The position numbers and the translations under genes are program-made. 64,000 bases of DNA from Sulfurimonas indica. GTDB taxonomy: Bacteria; Campylobacterota; Campylobacteria; Campylobacterales; Sulfurimonadaceae. Under the pieces are notes generated by a model that was given only the letters and a program-made list of their open reading frames with translations, was not told the origin of the DNA and did not search any database. Positions 16,635 through 24,766 of the stretch are shown here, in pieces; within the stretch, counting starts at the first letter, position 1, and the number at the start of each line of letters is the position of its first letter. Location of the stretch: the NCBI RefSeq assembly GCF_009192995.1, contig NZ_SDID01000003.1, forward strand, positions 19,381 through 83,380, written 5' to 3'.

Positions 16635-17029
16635 TCCTCTTTGCTTAGATCTGCTTCATCCAAGATAGTAAAAAACCCTGCAGGTTCCAGTACTCCAAAG
16701 GTTGCAAATAAAATCTTGCCGTTTTGGTCTAAAAAGTAGTGACGTGGTGCACCAAACTTTTCAAACTTGTCAGGAATAGCATGCTGGTCACGTGAGAGAT
16801 AAATGACCACATAATCTTTTTTAAGTCTATCCATTACACTCTTTTGAGAAAGTGTTTTTTCTTTAAATATCTTACAAAACTTACATGCATCGGCACCGAT
16901 AAAGAGGTAAATATTTTTATGCTCTTTTTGTGCAAGTTTAACTCCAGCCTTATAGTTATGAATCCAAGAATCAGTTTCATAAGAAAGAAGTGAAGTGATA
17001 AATAATAAGCTTAGCAGTAGTGTTTTCAT
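16631..17029 (-). CDS. Secreted thioredoxin-fold protein
   Basis: A 132-residue protein with a signal peptide of about 16 residues and a thioredoxin-like core holding CKFC near residues 49-52. HYFLDQNGKILFATFG further along matches the second half of the thioredoxin_7/DUF255-like fold. It probably acts on disulfides in the periplasm. It is transcribed alone, and its 3' end overlaps yraN on the other strand. Confidence 0.8.
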   Translation of the reverse strand: MKTLLLSLLFITSLLSYETDSWIHNYKAGVKLAQKEHKNIYLFIGADACKFCKIFKEKTLSQKSVMDRLKKDYVVIYLSRDQHAIPDKFEKFGAPRHYFLDQNGKILFATFGVLEPAGFFTILDEADLSKED

Positions 17030-17104
17030 GGCGTAATTATAATGCAGTAGATTTAAGATGAGATTATTTTTAAAAGTGTTGCCATTTGTTAATAGTACGG
17101 GTAG

Positions 17105-17110
17105 TATAAT
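17105..17110 (+). promoter_or_regulatory. -10 box for the YedE pair
   Basis: TATAAT after GGGTAG, 35 nt before the ATG at 17146; an AAGGAAAT ribosome site lies between. Confidence 0.6.
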
Positions 17111-17145
17111 TTCACATATTATTATATATATTATAAGGAAATATT

Positions 17146-17655
17146 ATGAAAAGAAGATTACCTTGGTGGTTGGGTGGTATTTTAATGTCCCTGCTGCTTC
17201 TTTTTACTTTTTCAGTATTTGGTGCTGATCGTCCTATTGGGGCATCAACATATGTGCCGTATTATGCTGGTATTTTGTTTGGAATGGATCCAGAACATTA
17301 TACATATCTCAAAGAGATAGAAAAAGCCGGTGCATGGGAAGGTGTAATGCTTTTAGGAGTTTTTGTGGGTGGATTTATTACATCTGTATTTATAACAAAA
17401 TCGTTTCGTTTTAGTGTTCGTCCGACAGCATGGAAAGTATATAAAAACACTTCTGTCAAATCTCGTCTTATTTGGAGCTTTTTTTCCGGATTTTTACTTA
17501 TTATCGGTGCACGTCTGGCAGGTGGATGTACTTCAGGACACTTTCTCTCAGGGATGAGCCAAACTGCTTTTAGTTCTATGATATTTGGCGGCGTAGTCTT
17601 AGCGACACTGCTTGTAACTGGAAAACTATTTTATAACACAGGAGAGCCAAAATGA
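17146..17655 (+). CDS. YeeE/YedE family transporter, first half
   Basis: A 169-residue inner-membrane protein with about four helices. The family signature with its conserved cysteine, GARLAGGCTSGHFLSGMSQ, is near residues 122-140. YeeE/YedE proteins (TsuA in the best-studied case) move thiosulfate or related sulfur compounds through conserved cysteines. This gene and the next are half-size, so the full transporter probably forms from the two products. Overlaps the next gene by 4 nt. Confidence 0.85.
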   Translation: MKRRLPWWLGGILMSLLLLFTFSVFGADRPIGASTYVPYYAGILFGMDPEHYTYLKEIEKAGAWEGVMLLGVFVGGFITSVFITKSFRFSVRPTAWKVYKNTSVKSRLIWSFFSGFLLIIGARLAGGCTSGHFLSGMSQTAFSSMIFGGVVLATLLVTGKLFYNTGEPK

Positions 17656-18341
17656 GTATAGGCGAATATTTTGATTTTGTACTCACTCGAACGGAAGCAA
17701 TGTATAACATTGTACAGTTTGAAGGACATGGCTCTTTTTGGCTTGTTTTTGTTATAGGTATCTTCTTTGGTGGTATTATCCAGTATACACGCGTTGACAA
17801 GTTTGAAAAAATTGCAGGTTTTGCAATGGGAAAAGATACCATCATCCCAAAAATGCTTTTTTTGGCTATAGGTATTACTAGTATTGCTCTTTATTTTGAG
17901 ATACAAATGGGTTATGCATCATACCACCCGAAACCGATCATATTGCAAGGTCTTATTATGGGAGGTATTATCTTTGGTGTTGGTATGGCAATCATGGGAA
18001 AATGTCCGGGAACTGGACCTATTTCAATCGCGGAAGGTCGTATAGATGTTTTAGTCGGAGCTTTCGGTGGTATTTTAGGCGGCTGGCTCTTTACGAAATA
18101 TTATGATGATTTCTTTAAACCTTTGATGGGGCATGATTATGGCAAATCTACACTTGTGAGCGTGGGTGGAGATTATGCAACGTTTTTTGTATTTGTCTTT
18201 GGAATCGCTTTGATCTTAATTGCAATCTTGATACCAAAAATGGAACTTTTTGATGATGCTGACCTCTCTTTACTGGAGCACGATGAAAGACCGGATGTCA
18301 AAGCCGAAAAAGAGCATGAAGAGTTTGAACTCGTTAAGTAA
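17652..18341 (+). CDS. YeeE/YedE family transporter, second half
   Basis: A 229-residue membrane protein, partner of the preceding gene. The conserved cysteine motif is MGKCPGTGPISIAEGR near residue 116, followed by a helix beginning LVGAFGGILGGW. A charged Asp/Glu-rich tail of about 25 residues ends the protein in the cytoplasm. The pair fits sulfur-compound uptake by a sulfur-oxidising bacterium; substrate is inferred from family knowledge only. Confidence 0.85.
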   Translation: MSIGEYFDFVLTRTEAMYNIVQFEGHGSFWLVFVIGIFFGGIIQYTRVDKFEKIAGFAMGKDTIIPKMLFLAIGITSIALYFEIQMGYASYHPKPIILQGLIMGGIIFGVGMAIMGKCPGTGPISIAEGRIDVLVGAFGGILGGWLFTKYYDDFFKPLMGHDYGKSTLVSVGGDYATFFVFVFGIALILIAILIPKMELFDDADLSLLEHDERPDVKAEKEHEEFELVK

Positions 18342-18360
18342 GAAATGGACATAAGCGTGA

Positions 18361-18366
18361 TATAAT
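18361..18366 (+). promoter_or_regulatory. -10 box for the aldehyde dehydrogenase gene
   Basis: TATAAT 29 nt before the ATG at 18396, with a TTGGAG ribosome site between. A short inverted repeat (CCAATATTAGTATTGG, 18371-18386) lies in this leader. Confidence 0.55.
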
Positions 18367-18395
18367 TTTTCCAATATTAGTATTGGAGATTTTTT

Positions 18396-19811
18396 ATGGA
18401 TGCAAAGATATTTTTTGGCTCAAACGAGGCCACAAAAGAGGAGTGGAGTGAAAGATGTTCTCCATACAGTGGAGATGTAGTTTCACGGGCTCCAATTTGT
18501 AATGAAGAAGATGCAAAAAAAGCACTGCAAATAGCACAAGATGCTGCAAAATTTGCCAAGAAATCCACACTTGCACAGCGTTGTTCTTGGTTGCTCGATG
18601 TAGCACAAAAACTGCGTGAACAAAAAGAAGATATCGCAAAAACTATCACTGATGAAGTAGGTAAACCTATTACCTATGCACGTATTGAAGTAGAGCGTTG
18701 TATTGAGACCATTACGCTCTCTGCTGAGACGATGCGAACAATGGCTGGAGAGACGATTAATACAGATGCAATGGCAAGTGGTAAAAAGACGATGGCATTT
18801 TTCCGTCGTGAGCCTGTAGGTGTTGTTGTTGCCATTACTCCTTTTAACTTTCCGCTCAATCTTGTAGCACACAAGCTTGGCCCTGCTTTAGTAGCAGGAA
18901 ATGCAGTGGTGCTCAAACCTACTCCGGAAGCTCCACTTACTGCGTATAAGTTTGCAAAACTTTTCATTGCGAGTGAGTATGCTATTGCTGATGCACTCTC
19001 TGTTGTCTATGGCGATGCAGAAGTAGGTTCTGCGCTTATCACTTCGGATATTCCTCGTGTTATCTCTTTTACCGGAAGTGTACCGGTCGGTAATATCATT
19101 ACAAAAAGCGCAGGCATTAAAAAAGTAGGACTGGAGCTTGGCGGTAATGCTGCAACTTTCATTGAAAAATCGGCTGATTTGGCAATGGCCGCTACAAAAT
19201 GTGCACTTGGTGCTTTTGTGAACTCCGGTCAGGTTTGTATATCTTTGCAGCGTATCTATGTTGAAGCAGATATTTATGATGAGTTTGCAGAACTCATGGC
19301 GCACGCTACAAAAAAACTCAAAGTTGGTAGCCCTTATGATGATGAAACATTTATGGGACCGCTTATCGATGATGAGGCTTGTGCAAGAGCCCTTCATTGG
19401 GTTGAATCTGCCATAGAAGAGGGTGCCATTCCACTGCTTGTTCCTCATGTTGAGGGACGAATCTTTCATCCGTGTGTCATGGCAAATGTTCGTGATGATA
19501 TGGCGATTGTCTGTGAAGAGGTCTTTGCTCCTATTGTCTCACTTGTAAAAGTTGAGAGTTTTGATGATGCAGTTGATCGAATGAATAACTCTCCGTACGG
19601 ACTACAATTTTCAGTATTTACCAATGATTTGAGTCTGATGAATCGCGCTGTTGATGAGCTTGATGCGGGTGGCATTGTCATTAATGATATGCCGACACTG
19701 CGTTTTGATATTCAACCGTATGGAGGTGTGAAACTCTCAGGTGTCGGACGTGAGGGTCCACGCTTTGCCATCGAGGAAATGACGGAGATAAAAAGCATTG
19801 TCATCTGCTAA
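18396..19811 (+). CDS. NAD(P)-dependent aldehyde dehydrogenase
   Basis: Oxidises an aldehyde to the acid. The 471-residue protein has the ITPFNFPLN motif near residue 148, the glutamate of LELGGNA near 248, and the catalytic cysteine in SGQVCIS near 283. The closest well-known types are lactaldehyde or non-phosphorylating glyceraldehyde-3-phosphate dehydrogenases, but the substrate is not clear from sequence. The next gene starts 14 nt before this one ends. Confidence 0.87.
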   Translation: MDAKIFFGSNEATKEEWSERCSPYSGDVVSRAPICNEEDAKKALQIAQDAAKFAKKSTLAQRCSWLLDVAQKLREQKEDIAKTITDEVGKPITYARIEVERCIETITLSAETMRTMAGETINTDAMASGKKTMAFFRREPVGVVVAITPFNFPLNLVAHKLGPALVAGNAVVLKPTPEAPLTAYKFAKLFIASEYAIADALSVVYGDAEVGSALITSDIPRVISFTGSVPVGNIITKSAGIKKVGLELGGNAATFIEKSADLAMAATKCALGAFVNSGQVCISLQRIYVEADIYDEFAELMAHATKKLKVGSPYDDETFMGPLIDDEACARALHWVESAIEEGAIPLLVPHVEGRIFHPCVMANVRDDMAIVCEEVFAPIVSLVKVESFDDAVDRMNNSPYGLQFSVFTNDLSLMNRAVDELDAGGIVINDMPTLRFDIQPYGGVKLSGVGREGPRFAIEEMTEIKSIVIC

Positions 19812-20253
19812 AAAGAGAGTCATCATATCTGCTTGTATTTTGGGTGAATATTGCCGTTATGATGGTAAAACGAAAAAAATCTCTGCAGTTGAAGAGGCTT
19901 ATAGAGGATGGGAAATTATCCCTTTTTGTCCTGAAGCACCGCTCTTTGGTACGCCACGTGAGCGTATCAATGTAGTTGATGTTAATGGTGAACATAGAAT
20001 TATCACTGATGAGACAAATGTTGATGTGACAAAGAAGCTGCGTGAGGAGATAGAGAGATTTTGTAAAGAGCATCCTCACGCAGATGCTATTGTGCTCAAA
20101 TCCAAATCACCATCATGTGGTTATGGAACAACTCCCATTTTAGATAAAGATAAAAATGAGCTAGCAAAGGGTAATGGCATTGCTGCTGATATTTTTAACC
20201 TATTTTACAAAAATGTGCAGATTCAAGATGAGAATCAGTTTATATCCGAGTGA
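19798..20253 (+). CDS. DUF523 family protein
   Basis: A 151-residue protein with conserved cysteines in SACILGEYCRYDG near the N-terminus and in KSKSPSCGYG near residue 104, the hallmarks of DUF523. The role is not established; cysteine conservation suggests metal or sulfur chemistry. The start is TTG 19798, inside the end of the aldehyde dehydrogenase gene, as no ATG or GTG is available before the conserved region. The 3' end overlaps rnz by 14 nt. Contains an inverted pair of TGCGTGAG octamers 28 nt apart. Confidence 0.83.
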   Translation: MSSAKKRVIISACILGEYCRYDGKTKKISAVEEAYRGWEIIPFCPEAPLFGTPRERINVVDVNGEHRIITDETNVDVTKKLREEIERFCKEHPHADAIVLKSKSPSCGYGTTPILDKDKNELAKGNGIAADIFNLFYKNVQIQDENQFISE

Positions 20254-21190
20254 GTTCTCTGTCATGAGAGAGATAAAAACGGTCAAAATCATTGGCAATG
20301 AAGCAGTTGTTTTTGTATGAATTTTGTATCTCATCACAAATATCCTGTGCAGTATAGTCACTATTTTTTGAGTATCTTGCACTTATGTGTGTGGCTATAA
20401 GATTTTTTACTTGATGTTTTTGAACCGATAAACCTAATGCTTTTGCCGTAGTGTGTAAAAACTTTGTTGGCAGAGCATCATAAACTTCTTGCGTGTATGT
20501 ACTCTCATGAACTAAAAGGTCAAGCTTGTCAAGATAAGAGCTTAGTACTTCCGGATCACTGTTATCCCCCGCTATAATGATTCTGCGTCCTTTTATTGGT
20601 TCAAGCATATACTCACGTGAGATAAACTCTTTTCCTTCAAAAACAATGTCGTTTCCACGTTTTAGTTCACCATAGAGTTGGGATGGTTCTAGTCCATTAT
20701 TACGTAGTTTTTCTTCATCGAGCTTGTTTGTTATATCTTGCTCTTTTATATAATAGGCAAAGCTCTCGATGGAGTGTACAAGTGGTAAAACCTTGAGAGA
20801 GAATTTGTCAAAATGAAAGCTTGCACCTGCTTCTATCTCAATGATAGTTAGTTCGTAGCCAAGATGCTCATGCGAAATGTCCAGAATACAGGGGAGAAAT
20901 TTATTGAGGCCTTTTGGACCATATATTGTAAGTGGTGCGAGTGATTTGTCAAGTGTTTTAGAAGAGAGAAGACCCGGCAGTCCAAAGTAGTGATCGCCAT
21001 GCAGATGTGTGATAAATATGGCTGCAAGTTTACCGATAGAGAGAGATGTTTTTAAAAGTTGGTGCTGGGTAGCCTCTCCACAGTCAAAAAGATACCATTT
21101 GTTGTCTTGGTCAAACTCAAGTGCAAGTGCTGAAACATTTCTCTCTTTTGTCGGTTTACCGGCACTTGTACCTAAAAATGTCAATCGCAA
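20240..21190 (-). CDS. rnz: Ribonuclease Z
   Basis: Metallo-beta-lactamase-fold endonuclease that matures tRNA 3' ends. It has FLGTSAGKPT at the N-terminus, the zinc motif HLHGDHYFGLPG near residue 62, and IAGDNS near 208 for the bridging aspartate. Length 316 aa is usual for the short form. Followed downstream by nothing on this strand; its 3' end overlaps the convergent DUF523 gene. The upstream lipoprotein gene ends 3 nt before its start, so the minus-strand genes back to 22567 form one probable operon. Confidence 0.92.
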   Translation of the reverse strand: MRLTFLGTSAGKPTKERNVSALALEFDQDNKWYLFDCGEATQHQLLKTSLSIGKLAAIFITHLHGDHYFGLPGLLSSKTLDKSLAPLTIYGPKGLNKFLPCILDISHEHLGYELTIIEIEAGASFHFDKFSLKVLPLVHSIESFAYYIKEQDITNKLDEEKLRNNGLEPSQLYGELKRGNDIVFEGKEFISREYMLEPIKGRRIIIAGDNSDPEVLSSYLDKLDLLVHESTYTQEVYDALPTKFLHTTAKALGLSVQKHQVKNLIATHISARYSKNSDYTAQDICDEIQNSYKNNCFIANDFDRFYLSHDRELTRI

Positions 21191-21193
21191 ACT

Positions 21194-21607
21194 TTACTCC
21201 TTGAGCATATCACTTTTCAATCGTTTAAATGCATCTTCTATAATATCTTTGGATACTTTACAGTTTAAGTCCTTATAATAACTGTAAACCGGTTTACGAT
21301 TTTTGTAGATATCCATTCTTATATAACCTGATGGGAAGTTTGAAAGCGCTTTTTTGTCTGCATTTTGATTTGAATTACATGCAATGGCGCTCTTACGTGA
21401 GACCTGTAGTTCATAGGGACAGTTTTCATCAAAATCATAGAGATTTACGAGGGTGTCTGAGATGAGTTTATCAGCGGGGAATACGACTAAGCGAAGACAC
21501 GCTAAATGTGTCAAAGATTTGTCATATTTTATGACAGTAGCATTGTCACTGCAGGCATTGAACAACAGCAAAAAAGAAAGAGTGATAACGAGTTTTCGTA
21601 TATACAT
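21194..21607 (-). CDS. Small lipoprotein, unknown function
   Basis: A 137-residue protein with a lipoprotein signal; the lipobox FNAC places the lipid cysteine near residue 19. The mature part has four more cysteines (in HLACLR, ENCPYE, IACN and LNCKV), which could form two disulfides in the periplasm. No family recognised. It sits 5 nt after the flavin reductase gene and 3 nt before rnz. Confidence 0.7.
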   Translation of the reverse strand: MYIRKLVITLSFLLLFNACSDNATVIKYDKSLTHLACLRLVVFPADKLISDTLVNLYDFDENCPYELQVSRKSAIACNSNQNADKKALSNFPSGYIRMDIYKNRKPVYSYYKDLNCKVSKDIIEDAFKRLKSDMLKE

Positions 21608-21612
21608 AATGA

Positions 21613-22209
21613 TTATGGAATTTTAGGTGCTGGTATCTTCTTTCCTAAGAGAGCATAGCTCTTACCGACACGGGCAACAGGTTCATAATCAAGTGTGATT
21701 TTTTCTTTGTCTGTAATTATGGATTCGTCAATATATTGTGCTTTTATCTCTACGACCAAGGGGATTGTTTTTGAATTTTTCAGGTCAATCTCTTGATAGA
21801 GTTCGCAAAAAAATGCACTTGGTGTTCCTTCTACTATTGGTGGAAAATCTTCTGCTATTGTTTTTGTTTTGATATGAAAAAGTTCTGCTTCACTCTGTGA
21901 GCTTGCAAGCTCTTTGGAGCTAAAATGCATCTGTTGGAGAAGAGACTCATTGACCATACAGATAGTGCATTTTTTGTGCTCTCTTAGATTTTTGAGTGTA
22001 TCTTTTTGACTGCCGTCACTTTTGTGTCCAATACTTACAACCATTGTAGGAGGCTCAGAACTAAGCCCCATAAAGTAACTAAAAGGAGCAATGTTAAGAG
22101 TCCCTTTTGCATCTTGCGTACAAATCCAAGCAATCGGTCTTGGGATGATGGTCTGTGCCATAAGTTGATATCGCTGTGTGAGTGTTTTTTCTGCATAGTC
22201 TACTACCAT
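21613..22209 (-). CDS. Flavin reductase family protein
   Basis: A 198-residue FMN-binding split-barrel protein. IIPRPIAWICTQDAKGTLNIAPFSYF near the N-terminus and PPTMVVSIGHKSDGSQKDTLKN near residues 53-75 match the flavin reductase-like domain; the long segments quoted here identify the family, not an activity. Members reduce flavin with NAD(P)H or simply bind it. It begins 1 nt downstream of the NifU-type gene. Confidence 0.83.
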   Translation of the reverse strand: MVVDYAEKTLTQRYQLMAQTIIPRPIAWICTQDAKGTLNIAPFSYFMGLSSEPPTMVVSIGHKSDGSQKDTLKNLREHKKCTICMVNESLLQQMHFSSKELASSQSEAELFHIKTKTIAEDFPPIVEGTPSAFFCELYQEIDLKNSKTIPLVVEIKAQYIDESIITDKEKITLDYEPVARVGKSYALLGKKIPAPKIP

Positions 22210-22210
22210 G

Positions 22211-22567
22211 TTAAAGTCCTACGATATGTTTGAGATTATCTAACATACCATGTTTTTCTTTAGGGGTTTCTTCTTGTGGACCTTTGTAAGCATCATCTGG
22301 CATAACATTTTCAGGTGTACCATCAACATTGACAACTTCAAGTACCGGATGGATAAGCTCACGCAGCTTTTTCTGTACAACCATTTTTGTTGTCATCAAG
22401 CTCATAGAACATCCTCCACAAGCACCTGTTAAAGTGATGTATACAACACCGTTTTTTACACCTAAAAGCTCGATGCCACCACCGTGAGAATTAACATACT
22501 CACTTACTTTTGGAATATAATTTTTGAGTGCTTCATATAAATCTTCATCTAAAAACTGCATGAACAA
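22211..22567 (-). CDS. NifU C-terminal domain protein (Fe-S carrier)
   Basis: A 118-residue protein consisting mainly of the Nfu domain. The CGGC motif near residues 54-57 in GACGGCSMS would hold a transient [4Fe-4S] cluster at a dimer interface for transfer to target proteins. About 40 extra residues follow the domain. It is the first gene of the minus-strand set running to rnz, with a TATAAT promoter just upstream. Confidence 0.88.
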   Translation of the reverse strand: MFMQFLDEDLYEALKNYIPKVSEYVNSHGGGIELLGVKNGVVYITLTGACGGCSMSLMTTKMVVQKKLRELIHPVLEVVNVDGTPENVMPDDAYKGPQEETPKEKHGMLDNLKHIVGL

Positions 22568-22587
22568 ACCTTCTCTCTTTTTTTATA

Positions 22588-22593
22588 ATTATA
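22588..22593 (-). promoter_or_regulatory. -10 box for the NifU-type gene
   Basis: Read on the minus strand this is TATAAT, 20 nt upstream of the start codon, with an AGAAGG ribosome site between. Confidence 0.5.
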
Positions 22594-22610
22594 GTTTACA
22601 ATATTTAAGA

Positions 22611-22637
22611 TAATCTTATCTAATGATAATAATCATA
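22611..22637. promoter_or_regulatory. Possible Fur box
   Basis: The stretch contains GATAATCTTATC and then ATGATAATAATCAT, close to the GATAATGATAATCATTATC consensus bound by the iron regulator Fur. It lies between the divergent NifU-type gene and the TonB receptor, just upstream of the -10 at 22680. Position and content fit iron control, but AT-rich DNA gives chance matches. Confidence 0.45.
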
Positions 22638-22679
22638 AAAACTTATTAATACTTTTGTAACATTTTTTTTCTAAACTTC

Positions 22680-22685
22680 TATAAA
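22680..22685 (+). promoter_or_regulatory. -10 box for the TonB receptor gene
   Basis: TATAAA (continuing AT) 20 nt before the ATG at 22706, with a GGGAGAA ribosome site. Confidence 0.45.
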
Positions 22686-22705
22686 ATAAATTTCTGGGAG
22701 AAATA

Positions 22706-24766
22706 ATGAGAAAAATTGCGATATCGATTTCACTATTCGCTGCTTCTCTTTTAGCAGAGTCAGTAGTAGAGATTAATCCAATCAGTGTTACTGCAACAGG
22801 GGTCGAAGAGAATGTTTTGGAGCAGCCGCTAAGTATTGCTACAAAAGCCGAAGATGAGATAAAACTTGACCAGGTTGTTTTTCAAAAAGATCTGTTAAAC
22901 TCGCTCTCTGGTGTGAGAATCGAGCAGACAGGTTCTGTTATCGGGCATATGACAGCTATTCGTATGCCAATTAATACTGGTCCATACTATCTTTTTATGC
23001 AAGATGGGATTCCCGTACAGTCAGGAGGGTTTTTTAATCACAATGGCTTGGCATATACGACTTTTCAATCAGCAACGTCTGTTGAGGTTTTAAAAGGAGC
23101 TGGAACTGCACTCTATGGTTCGGATGCTGTTGCGGCAGTTGTCAATGTACAATCAGCAAAGGCCCCTTCAAAAACAAAAGAGATAATTATTAAAGGTATG
23201 GGTGGAAGTAATGGGTATGGTTCTGCTTCTATTGAGATGAGTGACTCAATTGATAAAGAGAGTGGATATAGAGCAAATGCATCTTATATGCACAGCGATG
23301 GTTGGAGACAACACACAAAAACAGATAGAGCTGAAGCAAATATTCGTTATGATAAAACACTTAACAGTGATAATGATATGAAAGTTGTTTTCAACTTTTC
23401 AAAAACAGAGGCTGATCAGGCAGATACCTTTAATGATTATGAAAACATAACAAATGGTTCGACTGCTGCAAGTGATGACAGTAAATATTTTGATGCTTTA
23501 GAGCAGACAAATGTTCAAAGAAAATTTGATTATGCACGCCTCTCTTTAGAGTGGAGTAATTACTCTTATGAGGGTTTAGAGATTAGCACAACACCATATA
23601 TAAGGTACAATCGAAATCGTTATGTTGCTACATGGGAACCAAACCTTCCAAGTAATGACAATGAAATGGTAACGTTAGGCTTATTACAAAAGAATACACT
23701 TGATGCTTCATGGGGACGTTTTATTGCAGGGTTTGATGCAGAATATACACAATCATCTCTGAAATATAATCAAGACTTTGATAACAATGTTACATCGTGG
23801 AGTGGTTCAACCTTTTATCCTGCAGGACCAATTTATGATTATGATGTAGATTATATGGCAATAGCTCCGTATATGCATGCTGATTATAATGTTAACAAAG
23901 AAATAATCTTAACAGCAGGTTTGCGTTATGACTATAATAGATTTGATTATAACAATAATTTGAGTGATGGTGCTGATGCCTCTGGTAAATATTATCGTCC
24001 TGCTGACAGAACAGACAGTTTTAACCATGTAAGTCCTAAGTTATCACTGAGTTTTAGACCAAATAAAAGTATAAATGCATATATCCGCTATGCAAATGGT
24101 TTTAGAATCCCACAGGCAACACGACTCTATTCAATGAAAGCAGGGTATGAGAATATAACACTTGATCCAGAAAAAACAAATACTTATGAAGTTGGTCTCA
24201 AAAACAGACTCAATGATAAAGTATTAACGGAGATAGCACTTTATTATATGACGATAGATGATACGATTACAGAGTATAGACCAACTGTTGGGGATAGATA
24301 TTATGATAATGGTGGAACAACGATTCATAAAGGTATTGAATTGACACTTGATGCAAAAATGAGTCAGGATTTTGCAACACATATCGCCTATTCATATTCA
24401 AAACATAATTATGATAATGATATAAATTATGGTGATAATGAGATGGCAAAAGCACCAAATAATTTGGCAAATGTTCGTCTGATTTATACACCAAGTGAGA
24501 TAAATGGTTTAACTCTAATGGGTGAATGGCAGTATGTTGGTTCATACTGGATGGATGATGACCATACTGTTGATAGATATAAAGGTTATAATATTGGCAA
24601 TTTAAAAGCAGATTATGTTCTTAATAAACATTTAACATTTTATGGAAAAATTACCAATATTACAGATGAAAAATACTCTGTGAACTCTTATTACGCTTAT
24701 GGAAAAGAGAACTACACACCAGGTGATCCAAGACAATTTTATGCAGGATTGAGCTATAAATGGTAA
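22706..24766 (+). CDS. TonB-dependent outer-membrane receptor
   Basis: A 686-residue receptor with a signal peptide of about 17 residues, a plug domain (about 40-150, with the SVEVLKGAGTALYGSDAVA motif typical of siderophore and haem receptors) and a 22-strand barrel ending in YKW. Near the N-terminus of the mature protein INPISVTAT may serve as the TonB box. Overlaps the PepSY gene by 7 nt. A possible Fur box upstream and the PepSY partner suggest iron-siderophore uptake, but copper or another metal is not excluded. Confidence 0.88.
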   Translation: MRKIAISISLFAASLLAESVVEINPISVTATGVEENVLEQPLSIATKAEDEIKLDQVVFQKDLLNSLSGVRIEQTGSVIGHMTAIRMPINTGPYYLFMQDGIPVQSGGFFNHNGLAYTTFQSATSVEVLKGAGTALYGSDAVAAVVNVQSAKAPSKTKEIIIKGMGGSNGYGSASIEMSDSIDKESGYRANASYMHSDGWRQHTKTDRAEANIRYDKTLNSDNDMKVVFNFSKTEADQADTFNDYENITNGSTAASDDSKYFDALEQTNVQRKFDYARLSLEWSNYSYEGLEISTTPYIRYNRNRYVATWEPNLPSNDNEMVTLGLLQKNTLDASWGRFIAGFDAEYTQSSLKYNQDFDNNVTSWSGSTFYPAGPIYDYDVDYMAIAPYMHADYNVNKEIILTAGLRYDYNRFDYNNNLSDGADASGKYYRPADRTDSFNHVSPKLSLSFRPNKSINAYIRYANGFRIPQATRLYSMKAGYENITLDPEKTNTYEVGLKNRLNDKVLTEIALYYMTIDDTITEYRPTVGDRYYDNGGTTIHKGIELTLDAKMSQDFATHIAYSYSKHNYDNDINYGDNEMAKAPNNLANVRLIYTPSEINGLTLMGEWQYVGSYWMDDDHTVDRYKGYNIGNLKADYVLNKHLTFYGKITNITDEKYSVNSYYAYGKENYTPGDPRQFYAGLSYKW

